The notes under the pieces: model-generated
Databases searched by the model: none
Seen by the model: only the letters and a program-made list of their open reading frames with translations
Told to the model about the DNA's origin: nothing
Part shown: positions 12,950-24,780 of the stretch, one piece after another
How the letters are laid out: every line of letters begins with the position of its first letter
How positions within the stretch are numbered: the first letter of the stretch is position 1
Made by a program: the position numbers and the translations under genes
Source: Dugong dugon
Taxonomy: Eukaryota; Chordata; Mammalia; Sirenia; Dugongidae
NCBI GenBank assembly: GCA_030035585.1
Contig: CM057463.1
Coordinates: 134,758,736-134,822,735 of the forward strand
Direction: 5' to 3'
Length of the DNA stretch: 64,000 nt

Positions 12950-13890
12950 TGAAAATTCCCTAAACTTCTGTTTGTCTGGAAAAGTCCTAATTTTGCTGGC
13001 ATATTTGAGAGACAGTTTTGCTTGTTATATAATTCTTGGCTGGAAGTTTTTTCCTTCAAGGCTTTATATATGTCATCCCATTGCCTTCTTGCCTGCATGG
13101 TTTCTGCTGAGTAGTCTGAGCTTATTCTTATTGACTCTCCTTTGTAGATGACTTTTCGTTTATGCCTAGCTGCTCTTAAAATTCTCTCTTTATCTTTGGT
13201 TTTGACAAGTTTGATTATAATGGGTCTTGGTGACTTTCTTTTGGGATGTACTGAATGTGGGGTTCAATGAGCATCTTGGATAGATGTCTTGTTCTCTTTC
13301 ACGATATCAAGGAAGTTTTCTGCCAACAAATCTTCAACAATTCTGTCTGTATTTTCTGTTATCCCCCCATCCCATTCTGGTACTCCAACCACTTGTAGGT
13401 TATTCCTCTTGATACAGTCTCACATAATTCTTAGGGTTTCTTCATTTTTTTAAATCCTTTTATCTGATTTTTCCTCAGATAAGTTGGTGTCAAGTGCTTT
13501 ATCTTCCATCTCACCAATTCTGACTTCGTTGCCTCAATTCTGCTCCTATGACTTTCTATTGAGTTGTCTAATTCTGACATTTTATTGCTAATCTTCTGGA
13601 TTTCTGATTGAGGTCTCTCTATGGATTCTTGCAGTCTGTTAAATTTGTCACTATGCTCTTCTCTAATCTTTTAAATTTCCTCTATTGTGTGTTCTGCCTT
13701 GTACTTAATTTCCTTCCTAATGTCTTGAAGAGTTCTGTATATTAATCTTTTGTATTCTGCCTCTGGTAATTCCAAGAAATTTTCCTCCTCTGGAAAATTT
13801 CTTGATTCTTTATTTTGGGAGCTTGCTGAAACCATCATGGGTTGCCTCTTTACATGATTTAATATTGACTGTTGTCTCCAAGCCATCAAT
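12950..13890 (-). pseudogene. L1 ORF1 (RNA-binding protein), broken
   Basis: The N-terminal part is readable at 13671-13889 on the minus strand, with the acidic EEENFLELPEAEYKRLIYRT region. The C-terminal RNA-binding part is readable in pieces at 12950-13450, including the region equivalent to 'ILRAARHKR'. ORF1 proteins are trimeric coiled-coil chaperones that coat L1 RNA. Stops and shifts make this copy inactive. The limits are approximate. Confidence 0.75.
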
Positions 13891-15267
13891 AAGTTATTAT
13901 ATTTACTTATTTTCTGTTTGTTTACTGTGTCCTAGCTTCTTGTTTTGTTTTGATATGCCCAAATAGGCTGCTCGTATGAGCTAGTTTGATTATTGGCACA
14001 TTTAAAGCTCTAATTTCCTGTCACCAAGTTGTTAGATCTGTTACTAGGTATGTGAGCTCAGGAGTCCACCCACTCCTCCTATATGGGTTCAGCTCAGGTG
14101 CCCAGGTAGATAATCACCAAGTGTGTGGTGTAGGCTCCCACTTACACTCTGAGACAGGCATGGGTAATTGGTGTAGGCACAAGCATCTGGCTGCAGCAGG
14201 AGGACACACTCTCAGCAAGGCAGCAGGCTGATGGCTGCCCCTGAGTGTCCAGGAAGAAGAAGTGTCCCTGTTCCCTAGAGCATGTAGGTGGGTTGGTTTT
14301 GCAGCCAGACTAAGAGCACCTAATGCTTTTGGCTGTAAGGACTGGGGGGCATGTCTTATTCATGGGCCCCTATTGCAGGTAGTTAGGTGGCATGGGTGGA
14401 GCCCCCAGTCCTCAGACCCCAGACGTGGGTAGGTGAAGGCCCTGCTTAATGGGCAGAGCAGTGTCAAATGTAAAGAACCTGACACTTCACACCTGAAACA
14501 GTTGAAGTTAGAGTTCCGGTATATACCATGTTGTACTGTGGTAATGATGGCCTACTCTGTTGAAATGGGCCCAGACAAGTCTATGAAGGGGGAAAAACAC
14601 TCAAAATCAGTGGATCCCTTATGCCTGTGCCTAGGCAAAGGAGCTGTGCTTACCCTGGTTTCCTGGCTTAGGTGAGCCGGCAGTTTATTTTTGCCCATTT
14701 GTTAATTTGTTCACTCTCCAAGGCAGGAAAAATGGCTCCAGGTGTGTGATGGATCATACTTCCAGCCCAGAGGACTCCACAATTGCTGAAGCCAGTCCGG
14801 GACCCAATACAGAGCAGGGAGCAGGGAGGTAAATGGGAGAGAGGTTTTTCCCTAAGAGGGGTGTTTTTGATCTGTGCAGGAGGCCGTACGCAAGTACTTA
14901 CCTTTCACTGATTGATGGCTGCTTCTCACTGATTCTGGGTGGCTGCGTTGACTCTCTGGTGCTGGGTCTCTCCTGGTGCAGAAAATGTGCCTCCTGAGCA
15001 CTGCTGCTTGCCTGCCTTACTGCTCACCCCAGAGCTGATCAGGCCTGAAAGTCTCAGGCTCTTGCCAGGTCAGGTCTGGCCACTCCTTGCTGCTTCTGAA
15101 CCATCTATCCTTGCCCCGTACTCAGTCTGGTTCCTCAACTCTGCCTCTGATGTTCAGGGCTCCCAGATTGCCACATATAACCAATTCACTTGTTTTTTTG
15201 GGTCTTTGTTTTAAGAGGGTCCACTGGAAGCTTCTGACTGCTCTGCCATCTTGGCCCTGCCTCTCTC
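13890..15267 (-). promoter_or_regulatory. L1 5'UTR (decayed promoter)
   Basis: GC-richer sequence between ORF1 and the 5' target duplication. In sense it begins GGCAGGGCCAAGATGGCAGA; the AAGATGGC core sits within about 15 bp of the 5' end, where mammalian L1s carry a YY1 site. No coding sequence is seen. Confidence 0.65.
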
Positions 15268-15280
15268 CTTCAGTTATTCT

Positions 15281-15584
15281 GACACTGTTTGTTGAAAAGA
15301 TTATCTTTTCACCTTTGAATTACATTAGCACATTTCTTAAAAATTTAATCACCATATATGTGTGGGTCTAATTTTTTATTCTATTTGTTCAATTGTTTTA
15401 TACACTTATCTTTATGCTAATATCATAGTCAATTGTTTACTGTAACCATATATTGTTTTGGAATTAGTACATGACCTGTAACTCTCTTTTCTTTTCCAAT
15501 TTTTTTTTTGCCTATGTAAGGTCCGTTTAATTTCTATATGAATAATAGAATCATCTTGTTAATTCCTAAAAATACCTGCTTGGG
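15281..15584 (-). mobile_element. Old L1 (L1M-type), continuation of 591-2041
   Basis: ORF2-derived text resumes right after the target duplication, with plus strand 'tttgttgaaaagattatctttt' and 'catatatgtgtgggtct'. These are typical old-L1 antisense words. It shows that the full-length L1 split one older element. Confidence 0.75.
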
Positions 15585-16660
15585 TTTTAAAAATATAAGG
15601 TTTATTGAGATATAATCCACATACTATAAAATACATCCCTTAAAGTGTCCAATTCAATTACTTTTAGTAGGTTCATAAAGATGTAAAACCATCAAAATAA
15701 TCAAATATAAAACATTTTTGTCACCCCAAAAAGAAATTCTATACCAATTAACACGTATTCCCCATTGCCACTCAACCCTACCCAGCCCTAGGCCGCTACT
15801 AATCTGTTTTCTGTCTGTATAGATTTGCCAGTTCTGGACATTTTATATAAACTATTCATACAGTATATATTATTTTGTGACTGGCTTCTTTTCCCTTAGC
15901 ATAATATTTCAAGGTTTATCAATGTTGTAGCATATATTAGTAATTCATTCTTGTTTCTTACAGAATAATACTTCTCTACGTGAATATATTGTCTTAGTCA
16001 TCTAGTGCTGCTATAACAGAAATACCACAAGTGGATGGTTTTAACAAAGAGAAGTTTATTTCCTCACAGTCAAAGCAGGCTAAAAGTCCAAATTCAGGGT
16101 GTCAGCTCCAGGGAAAGTCTTTTTCTCTCCGCCGGCCTTCTTCTCTTCCATGCTTCCCCAGACTAGGAGCTTGTCTGTGCAGGGACCCTGGTCCAAAGGA
16201 CGCGCTTTGCTCCAGGCACTGCTTTCTTGATGATATGAGGTCCCCCGTCTCACTGCTCACTTCTGTCTTTTATATCTCAAGAGATTGCCTCAGGATACAA
16301 TCCAGTCCTGTAAACTGAGTCCTGCCTCACTAACACAACTGCTGCCCATCCTCCCTCATTAACATCATAGAGGCAGGATTTACCACACATGGGAAAATCA
16401 CAAAATACCGGAAATCATGGCCCAGCCAAATTGATGCACACATTTTTGGGGGGACATAATTCAATCCATGACATATATCCTGTTTTATTTACCCATTTAT
16501 CAGTTGATTAGCATTTGTGCTGTTTCAATTTGTTGGTTATTATGATTAATGTTGCTGCAAACATGTAGTAGGCTGTTAAGCTCTTAAATGTATTTTATTT
16601 ATTAATTTTTGTATATAGTTAACTTTCTCTAGAAATTTGTCTATTTTGTCAAGATTTTCA
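15585..16660 (-). mobile_element. Old L1 3' end, split by an LTR
   Basis: Starts with 'ggtttattgagatataat' at about 15600 and runs through the classic antisense L1M 3'UTR. It is interrupted at about 15990-16475 by an LTR and resumes with 'acccatttatcagttgatt'. A short piece at 16600-16660 resembles an antisense RT segment. Confidence 0.7.
15990..16475 (-). mobile_element. MLT1-like MaLR LTR (antisense)
   Basis: The plus strand reads 'gtcttagtcatctagtgctgctataacag', then 'tttatttcctcacagt', and ends 'ggacataattcaatccatgaca'. These are hallmarks of an antisense MLT1-family LTR. It sits within the old L1. The family is assigned from remembered consensus features. Confidence 0.65.
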
Positions 16661-17770
16661 AATTTAAAACATCATGTTACTTTAATTTTTAACATATACA
16701 CATATGTATCACTATATCTTGTTTATTTTTTCTCATGTTCTCATATACATATTTTTCTTAGCCATTATAATATTTTTTTGTAATAAAAATGGCAATTTGT
16801 TTTTACATCCTCCTCTGCCTAAACACCCACAGTGTTCTATAAAAATATATCTATCTACATTTGGTGTTTGGATTCAAGTTAGTTTTGGATCTAATTCAAG
16901 TTACAGTATTCTGTTTTTAATTTTATACTTTTTTCTCTTTAATCCATATAAAATATGCACTTAATTTTTTTTCATTATTTCACTCATATAACCCCATGTG
17001 ATCTTGTGTAGAAAAGACTTCAAAACCCGTGTAAGTACAATCAGTCTAACCAGAATCACAGTCCTTTTGAATCAGAGTCTTTTGAGGTGAATGCAATTCT
17101 CTATCCTGTAAATTATAGCATAATATGTACAAATAGTGCCTTTCTTTTTAAAATATGTATGCCCAAATTCATGCATGTGAATTCATATACAACAATATGA
17201 TAGCTTTATTTCTAAATCTCTAAAAGTCAATATTAGCCAAGATTATACGGATACCAATTCCTAAGTTATTCAGACAGAAAACCACTTCTGGCTTTTGCCT
17301 GAAATACCCAGATGCCACAAGCAGAACTAAGGCTTTGCCCTGAAATATCAAGATACTTAGAGCTGTGTGTTCTGGACCAAAAAAAAAAACAACATATGGT
17401 TTTCCTCTGCTCAAAAGTTTTCTTTTTTTCTCATTTGCATAGAAAATATTATATATCCTTTTATATAAATATTTCTTTTTCAATTATAGGAAGAAATGTA
17501 CATGTAAAAACAATGTCAGCTTTAAGCTCTTAGTCCCTTCATCATCAAATTATTTGTTTTCCATTAAAATATTTATTTACTTCTCACTTCTATGACTGTG
17601 GACATCTACATAGGCAATAATATGTTATAGACAGGGCTCTAAATGTGCTCTAACTATATGTTGGAAAAATATGTCGTAGTTGTCAAAACAATTAAAAGTA
17701 AAAGTTTACTCTTTAACTGATAAATATTTTCAACTCATTCTCCAGAAGTGTTGCATTTGTGTCTGTGTGT
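16661..17770. other. No recognisable feature
   Basis: AT-rich sequence with short T and A runs. I find no repeat family or coding signal. Confidence 0.4.
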
Positions 17771-17774
17771 GTCT

Positions 17775-17975
17775 GTTTCCCTGGGTGGGACAAATGGCTA
17801 AGCATTTGGCTACTAACTAAAAGATTGGCAGTTCTGACCCACCCAAAGGCACCTGGGAAGAAACCTGGCTGAGTGCTTCTGATAGTTTGCAGCCTTGAAA
17901 ATCCAATGGAGCATAGTTCTATTCTGCAACACATAGGGTCGCCATGAACTAGAATCAACTCAATAACAACTGATT
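17775..17975 (+). mobile_element. Afrotherian tRNA-derived SINE
   Basis: Head 'ccctgggtgggacaaatgg', middle 'acccacccaaaggcacc', tail 'agggtcgccatgaactagaa'. Its 3' end continues straight into the left arm of the perfect inverted repeat at 17960-18041. Confidence 0.85.
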
Positions 17976-18041
17976 ATTATGTATGTACAATTATTATTAT
18001 ATATATCAATTCTTACATACATAATAATCAGTTGTTATTGA
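17960..18041. repeat. 28-bp perfect inverted repeat (hairpin)
   Basis: Arms at 17960-17987 and 18014-18041 are perfect reverse complements (28 bp) with a 26-nt AT-only loop region. The left arm overlaps the 3' end of the SINE, so the right arm is an inverted copy of the SINE tail. A (TA)n tract follows at about 18044-18090. Confidence 0.9.

Positions 18042-18043
<2 letters not shown>

Positions 18044-18090
<47 letters not shown>
18044..18090. repeat. (TA)n microsatellite
   Basis: Uninterrupted TA dinucleotides, directly after the inverted repeat. Confidence 0.95.
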
Positions 18091-18091
<1 letters not shown>

Positions 18092-18199
18092 CTTAACAAA
18101 GGAAATGCTCGCCAAGTTACACTTCAAAGGATGAGGACAAAGACAGGAGTGAAAAGACAGGTGTGAAAAAATGTAACCAGTTTTTTGCAATCAATATAT

Positions 18200-19372
18200 A
18201 AATTTTGCTACTCTTTTAATGAGGGATATCATTGCTGATGCCAGATGGATCTTGGCTGAGAGAAGACAAAACCAGAAAGATGTCTACTTGTGATCTATCG
18301 ACTACACAAAGGCATTTGACTGTGTGAATCATAAGGAATTATGGATAACGTTGTAAAGAATGGGAATTCCAGAACACGTAATTGTGCTCACATGGAACCT
18401 GTACTTAGAAAAGAGGCAGTTGTTCCGATAGGATAAGGGGCTACTGCGTGGTTTAAAATCAGAAAAGATGTGAGTCAGAGTTGCATACTTTCACCATACT
18501 TATTCAATCTGTATGCTGAGCAAGTAATTCGAGAAGCTGGACTATGAGAAGAATGTGACATCAGGATTGGACGAAGACTCATTAACAACCTGCATTATGC
18601 AGATGACACAAACTTGCTTCCTGAAAGTGAAGAGGACTTGAAGCACTTACTGATGGAGATCAAAGCCTACAGCTTTCAATATGGATTACAAATTAACAAA
18701 GAAAACAGAAATCCTCACAACTGGACCAATAAGCAACATCATGATAAATGAAGAAAATATTGAAGTTGTCAAAGATTTCATTTTACTTGGATTCACAATC
18801 AACGCCCATGGAAGCAGCAGTCAAGAAATCAAGACACATTGCATTGGGCAAATCTGCAGCAAAAGATCTTGTTAAAGTGTTAAAAAGAAAAGATGTTATC
18901 TTGAGGGCTAAGATGTGCCTGACCCAAGCCATGGTATTTCAATCACCTCATAGGAATGTGAAAACTGGACAATGACTAAGAAGACCAAAGAAGAATTGAT
19001 ACATTTGAATTATGGTGTTGGTGAAGAATATTTAATGTACCATGGACTGCCAGAAGTACTAACAAATCTGTCTTGGAACAAATGCAGCCAGAATGCTTCT
19101 TAGAAGTGAGGGTGGCAAGACTTCGTCTCACATACTTTGGAAGTGTTACCAGGAGGGACCAGTCCCTGGAGAAGGATATCATGCTTGACAAAGTAGAAGG
19201 TGGAAAAGAGGAAGACCCTCAAGGAGATGGATAGACACAGTGGCTTCAACAATGAACTCAAACATAGCAGCTATTGTAAGAATGGCACAGGACCAGGCGG
19301 TGTTTCATTTTGTTGTAGATAGGGTTTATGAGTTGAAACCTACTAGATGACACCTAACAACAACAACAGCTA
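18200..19372 (+). mobile_element. RTE-type LINE, 3' part with reverse transcriptase remnant
   Basis: The RT palm is readable in pieces: the block ending YADD (18596-18607), an upstream 'SYLFNLYAEQVI'-like block, and downstream DLKHLLMEIKAYS. A conserved 3' segment ends 'acacctaacaacaacaaca' at 19372. Stops and frameshifts break it. It is 5' truncated. RTE LINEs encode an apurinic-type endonuclease plus RT, and only the RT end is here. The 3' tail resembles the SINE tails, which suggests this family mobilises the SINEs. Confidence 0.8.
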
Positions 19373-19750
19373 TTTTATATATTAAAAATATCATTTTATT
19401 GTACATTGTGAACAGTGAAGGTAAATGACTATAACAAATAAAATTACAATTTCTAACAAAATTAATAAAACATTAAATATATATGTGAAATATTTCAAAA
19501 TACAGAATAAGATAATGATTTACACAATATTCATTTTATTGTAGATTATTTATCAAATAAAATATTCTTGATGGTCTTTGATAAAAATCACAGCTAAGTC
19601 CATTACATAATATTAAGTAATGCTTTTTGAATGCCCAGTCATATCTGAAGTATTGTAAATGAAATTATGAAAGGCAAAGTGTTTAAATGGTCGTATAAAG
19701 GGCTATTTATGTCAAGATGTTATGTTTCATTATTATGAGTATTACCAGTA
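19373..19750. other. No recognisable feature
   Basis: AT-rich unique-looking sequence between the RTE 3' end and the next SINE. Confidence 0.4.
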
Positions 19751-19765
19751 TGATATTTGGAATAC

Positions 19766-19976
19766 CAAAAACAAAAAAAAAAAATTGCCATTGAGTTGAT
19801 TCCAACTAATAGTGACACTGTAGGACAGAGAAGAACTGCCTCATAGGGTTTCCAAGGCTGTAAATCTTTACAGAAGCAGACTGCCATATTCTTCTCCTGC
19901 AGAGCAGCTGGTAGGTTTGAACTATGAACGTTTTGGTTAGCAGGCGAGCGCTTAAACACTGCACCAACAGGTTTCC
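19766..19976 (-). mobile_element. Afrotherian SINE with 15-bp target duplication
   Basis: Antisense copy: A-rich tail, 'ttgccattgagttgattcc', then the tRNA-like part ending 'gcaccaacaggtttcc'. TGATATTTGGAATAC flanks it at 19751-19765 and 19977-19991, an exact 15-bp target duplication, so the insertion is intact at both ends. Confidence 0.9.
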
Positions 19977-20099
19977 TGATATTTGGAATACTGACCTGAA
20001 TTTCCCTTACTTTAACTTCATAAATTTACATATATTTAAGAAACTTTATTGAGAGAGGAAAGTACTGGAAGTATAATGACAAAAAGCAGAGATGTTAGT

Positions 20100-20215
20100 T
20101 GTGGGACAACTTGAACTGAATCCTATCTTCAAAAACATATAAACTCCATGGCCTTAAGCAAGGCAGCATTGTTTAACTTCAGTTTCCTTATCTATCAAAC
20201 TTAGCTCTTAATAGT
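20100..20215 (+). mobile_element. MIR-like SINE fragment
   Basis: Contains the MIR core order: '...ccatggccttaagcaaggc...' then 'aacttcagtttccttatct'. It is old and diverged. Confidence 0.5.
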
Positions 20216-20699
20216 GTCTATACATAGCTCTTGATTAAAAAGATGCAGTATATCTAAGACATCAAACCCAAAAAAATTATTATTATAATTTCTCTCAAGA
20301 TGGTGTTTACTACACTAAAAGTAAATAGCCCTCAAAATAAACTATATTAATATTAAGTACATATCTTTGACCTTGCTGTTTCTCCTAGCATGACTTTTAA
20401 AGTCTGTTCACCAAATCATCAGAAGAGATTTATAAGACTTGTTTAATGCAACTTCAAGCATATTGCTATACTTATTAAAAGAGACCGTGGGTAGCAGCAT
20501 AATTTTTCAAACAGCATTTAAAGAGCAACTTTTGATTTATGGAGCAAATTTAGAAAGATTAATAAAAACTTGCATATATAGTTTTCAGGTATATAAATAC
20601 AAGTGGTGCTAGGTTCTTATCTTAGAGAGCAAATCTTAACCTTTAGCCTACACATATGCAGACTGCACCAATATTCTAGAAAAGAGAAATGAATGTGAG

Positions 20700-20893
20700 T
20701 TTCAATCGGTTCATTTCTGACTCACAGCGACCCCATGTGTTCAGAGTAGAAAATTCAAGGGATTTTCGAGGCTGTGACCATTTGGAAGCTTATTACCAGG
20801 ACCATCTTCCAAAATGCCTCTGGGTAGGTTCAAACTGCCCACCTTTTGGCTAGCCATCCAGCACTTAAAGGTTTGCACACCCAGGGACTCCAA
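20700..20893 (-). mobile_element. Afrotherian SINE
   Basis: Antisense copy from 'ttcatttctgactcacagcg' to 'cacacccagggactcc'. A Lys/Asn-like tRNA head is recognisable at the right end. Confidence 0.85.
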
Positions 20894-21214
20894 GGGAAAT
20901 GAAAAGATACAGTAAAAAAATTGTTACGTGTGTTTGATATTTATAATATCCTCTTTATTTATGTTAAAGTTAACAATATTACGTAGAATAAGATCTGTCT
21001 TTTTGGTTAATATTTGTAAAATATCTGCAAAATACTAAGGTAAAACACTCCCTCAGTAATCTGTTAGGAGATAGATCAAAATTAGCAATAACCAACCTGG
21101 TGATCATTATACTCACGCAGGCACTAGTTTGTAAGACAATATAAAATAAAGCCTTTGGTGTTGCCATGTTTATTTCTGCAGTAAGAAGCAATAAACTTAC
21201 ATTATTATCACTTG

Positions 21215-21350
21215 TTCAGCTGCTAACCAAACGTTTGGCAGTTTCAATCCACCAGCTGCTCCTTGGAAACCCTATGGGGCAGTTCTACTCTGTCTTATAG
21301 GGTGGCCATGAGTCGGAATTGACTCGAAGGCAATGGGTTTGGTTTGATTT
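21215..21350 (+). mobile_element. Afrotherian SINE, 5' truncated
   Basis: Starts inside the tRNA-like head ('cagctgctaaccaaacg') and ends 'gagtcggaattgactcgaag' followed by 'gggtttggtttg'. Confidence 0.85.
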
Positions 21351-22754
21351 TTACATCAAATAGAAGTTATTTATTAAAACGTATACACTCACTTTGAAAT
21401 TTATAAAAGAAATCTTGAACTAAAGAACAATAACAATGGAATTGTGAAAATCAGTATATACTGCTAATGCCAGAGGGACTGACTTAATTATGCCTATGAA
21501 AATGAACAAATTATTCTCTAAAACTCTAAATGATTATGTAACAGAAATAAGTCTAGATATACATTATTAAACTATTATATATGTATTTTTTATTATATAT
21601 AAAATGTGCTGAATATTACATGAAATTTGAATAACATGCACTACATATATCACCATTATTTTATTTCTTTACAAATTACCTTTCCAAACTGCAGCGCTCC
21701 ATACTTTCAGTTCAAGATATATTGTTTAAGTCATGATCACATTTTCATAAGATGTGTGGTGAGAGATTTTTGGTACAATTATACTTCCTGTTGAATATCT
21801 GAAGATGTGATTCACTGTGTTCAGTATGGAGCCCTGGGGAGCTCTGAAAATAATCAGAAGCCATCTGGCATATATTGAAATAACTGAAGAAAAGAGAGGC
21901 TTGAAGAAAGTATAACTTCAATATGTTTATCAGTATGTACTGCAGGAAATGAATTAAAGCTTCTAAATTGCAAAGATGAAATTTATATCTTAGAAGAAAA
22001 CAAACAAAAAGTTTCTAAAATGCAAATATTGAGATCATATATAAATTTTTAAAAACTCATGTTCATTGATTAGTTGTTTTTTAATTACACAGAAAATAAC
22101 AAAATTACTGAAACTACTTTAGCCTAAAATTTTAATGAATTGATGTAATCTTTTCCCACATATTCCTTCAATATTTAAAAAATAAAATATGTTTCAAGTC
22201 ATAACCCCCTCTCCTGAAAGAAATGAGGTCAGCAGTGATCCTAGAACACACTTACTGTCGAGTTTTTATTTTTCCCCACCGTATATTTTGTTTCTGTAAT
22301 GTTTAATGGTTTTTCAAATTCATCCTAATGAAATTTGCTTGAATGAAGACTGCCTGCTTTAAAAGCAAAACCTGAAGAAGGGCATAAAAGATGAACAATA
22401 ATATTCATACAAAAACAAAACACTTTGGGCCACAAGATGTCACTGTAGTTCAAGCAAGATATGGTTTTCTATGGATTTAACCAGAAAAGAGAATGTATTA
22501 GCCTTAATTTATATATTTAATCTGCTTTTGATTATATTCCAGATATTTTTATAATGGACTATAAAGTGAAGATGAATCAAGGTACAATTTCTACATAGAG
22601 TAATTTTCATCTAATTTTTTTAGTAGTCATAATAACAGATGCTAGATGAAATGACAAGGCAGTTCTTCAATCTTTGTGAAGAAAGAATTATAATGAACAA
22701 TTATAATAAGAACCAATGAGTTTCAGGTTTTACCCTTAATTTTTATTTGTAGAA
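21351..22754. other. Unique AT-rich DNA, nothing recognised
   Basis: About 1.4 kb with no repeat family, open frame or structural motif that I can support. Confidence 0.4.
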
Positions 22755-22975
22755 AATAGCATATTGTTGAAGGCATAGGATCTGGATCTAGACTGCAAGT
22801 GTTCATATGCTATCTTTGTGCTTACTAACTGTATCTTAGCCTAATTCATTTTATTCATCTGTAAAATGGGAATAATAGTCATAACTACTTTATAGGGCTA
22901 TCACTGATTAAACAAGAAATGCTTAGATCAAGGCCTTAATATACAATGTTTTTAATATGTGTTAGCTATTATTAG
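22755..22975 (+). mobile_element. MIR SINE
   Basis: Words in MIR order: 'cttactaactgt', 'cattcatctgtaaaatggga'-like at 22850-22870, 'tagggctatcactgatta', and the end 'gttagctattatta'. Confidence 0.75.
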
Positions 22976-23137
22976 TGAAACAATCAAATTTATATATTCT
23001 GACCATTTTTATTTTTCATACATTTCTGAGAGTTTCATTATATATTACCTTCTATTCTAAAATATGGCATGTAGGTTTGAATACCAAATAGATGCCTTAT
23101 GGCTATAGACTATATTTTTTCACTCCCCTATCACTCA

Positions 23138-23352
23138 CTCAAATTGGAGTCCCTGGGTGGTGCAAACAGTTAAAGTCCTTGGCTGATAAACAAAAGGTTG
23201 GAGACTTAAGTCCACCCAGATATGCCCTAGAAGAAAAGGCTGACAATCAGCTTGCAAAAAATCAGCCACTGAAAACCCTATGGAGCACAGTTTTACTCTG
23301 ACACACATGAGGTCATCATGAATAAGGGTCAGCTCAGAAGCAACTAGCTTTT
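23138..23352 (+). mobile_element. Afrotherian SINE
   Basis: A clear head: 'ggagtccctgggtggtgca' with 'aacagttaaagtccttggct'. The tail 'acacacatgaggtcatcatg' is diverged. Confidence 0.9.
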
Positions 23353-23439
23353 ATTCACGATGTTGGAAATCTTTGTGATTTGTTATGATTATAACTGAGA
23401 AAATATGATCTGTTATAAAAATACAAATAGAAGCATAAA

Positions 23440-23610
23440 TAAACCAAAAACCAAACCCGTTGCCTCTGAGTCGATTCCAACTCATAGTGATCCAATAGGA
23501 CAAAGTAGAACTGCCCCATAGTTGTTTCCAAGGAGTGGCTGGTGGATTCTAACTGCTGACCTTTAGGTCAGCAGCATAGCTCTTAACCACGGTGCCACCA
23601 GGTCTCCAGA
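23440..23610 (-). mobile_element. Afrotherian SINE
   Basis: Antisense: 'aaaaccaaacccgttgcctc', 'tgagtcgattccaactcata', ending 'cggtgccaccaggtctcc'. It lies less than 100 bp from an oppositely oriented copy, so the two could fold back on each other in RNA. Confidence 0.9.
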
Positions 23611-23734
23611 TAGAACTAGAAAATAAAGTCCAGGTCAAAAATACACAGATATGAAGAACACAGTTTTTAAAAGCTATCATAATATTACTGAGATGTCAAC
23701 ATAAATTTTAGAGTAATTATAATAATTATAGATA

Positions 23735-23900
23735 ATGTTCAATAAGCATTTTTAATGTGCCGGGCAAAGTGTAAAGCATGTCATATTGTAATATCTTAGT
23801 TAATTCTCAAACTAACTCTATAAACTAGATATTGTCTTCATTTTAAAGGTAAAGTAAACTAATTCTCAAAATATTAACTAATTTGGCAAAATACGCCATG
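23735..23900 (+). mobile_element. MIR-like fragment
   Basis: 'aatgtgccgggcaaagtg', then 'cattttaaaggtaaagtaaac', in the order of the common mammalian MIR-class repeat. Very diverged. Confidence 0.4.
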
Positions 23901-24549
23901 CATGATCCATCAAACCCTACTTTACTATTCCCAGTAATTAATCAAAAAGACACATTCCGTAAGATAGGTATTGGAGTTCTGTCAAAATCAACAATGACAA
24001 AGTATTATTGTGTACTATTATCATAGTTTTTATAATAGCAAATAAGAATTCGTCATAAATAACTGCTTAGACATGTTGAATATAACAGTGTAAAATTATA
24101 TATACTATTGCTTTCAATGTAAAATACTTTAACACACAAATACTCTCCAAATAACAATTCTGTGCCTCAGTCTTAAACTTAAATAATCAATCATCATTTA
24201 ATGTTTGAAGGACTGACTCTGAAACACAGGAGCTAAAGCCAACAGACAACAAGGATACTGTCTAAATGATAACTATCCTTCACACAAATTGTTACATTTT
24301 CAGATGATCTGCTTAGGCCAAGAAAAGTTTTTGTGCTGAAAAGTGTTTCAAATAATTCTTTCAGAACCACCCTCTGGATTAGTTTCAGAATCTCAGCAAA
24401 AATGCACTGATCCTAAGTTCCTGCCTTCAGAGTTTTTGAGTTTCCAGGTACAAGCATGAAAATAGTAGTTTCCTATGAGTTAAAAGATCTAAACTCCAGA
24501 TAGAATAGACTTAGTGGAACGTTTTCCAAGTTAGAGATTTTCCCCAGTA

Positions 24550-24780
24550 GAAAGTTTCAGGCTTGAACACTAACCAGCTGTATGACCCTAGGTATCTCAT
24601 TTAACTCTTTTAGCTGAACACTCCACATTTCTAAAACAAGGATATTAAATTTATTCTTTAGGGTTATTATGTGGATTCATTAGATAGTATATGGAAAGTG
24701 TAAAATACAGTTCCTAGAATAAAAAGCTGCTTACTAAATATTACATATAAAATATTAGTTGTTATTGTCCCAATTATATT
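24550..24780 (+). mobile_element. MIR SINE
   Basis: 'ccagctgtatgaccctaggt', followed by 'tagggttattatgtggatt' and 'tactaaatatta', in MIR order. Confidence 0.65.

Larger units (their letters stand above)
2055..15267 (-). mobile_element. Full-length L1, minus strand, with nested retroviral insert
   Basis: A complete but decayed L1. The poly-A end (plus-strand T run at 2055-2063) is on the left, followed by about 1 kb of 3'UTR, ORF2, ORF1 and a 5'UTR that ends near 15267. In sense orientation the 5' end contains CCAAGATGG, as in other mammalian L1 promoters. A 13-bp target duplication flanks it. About 5.56 kb (4281-9840) is a later insertion, so the L1 itself is about 7.65 kb. All frames are broken by stops and shifts. 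Its 3'UTR type differs from that of the 32-41 kb and 46-58 kb L1s and is shared with the fragment at 43895-44195. Confidence 0.9.
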
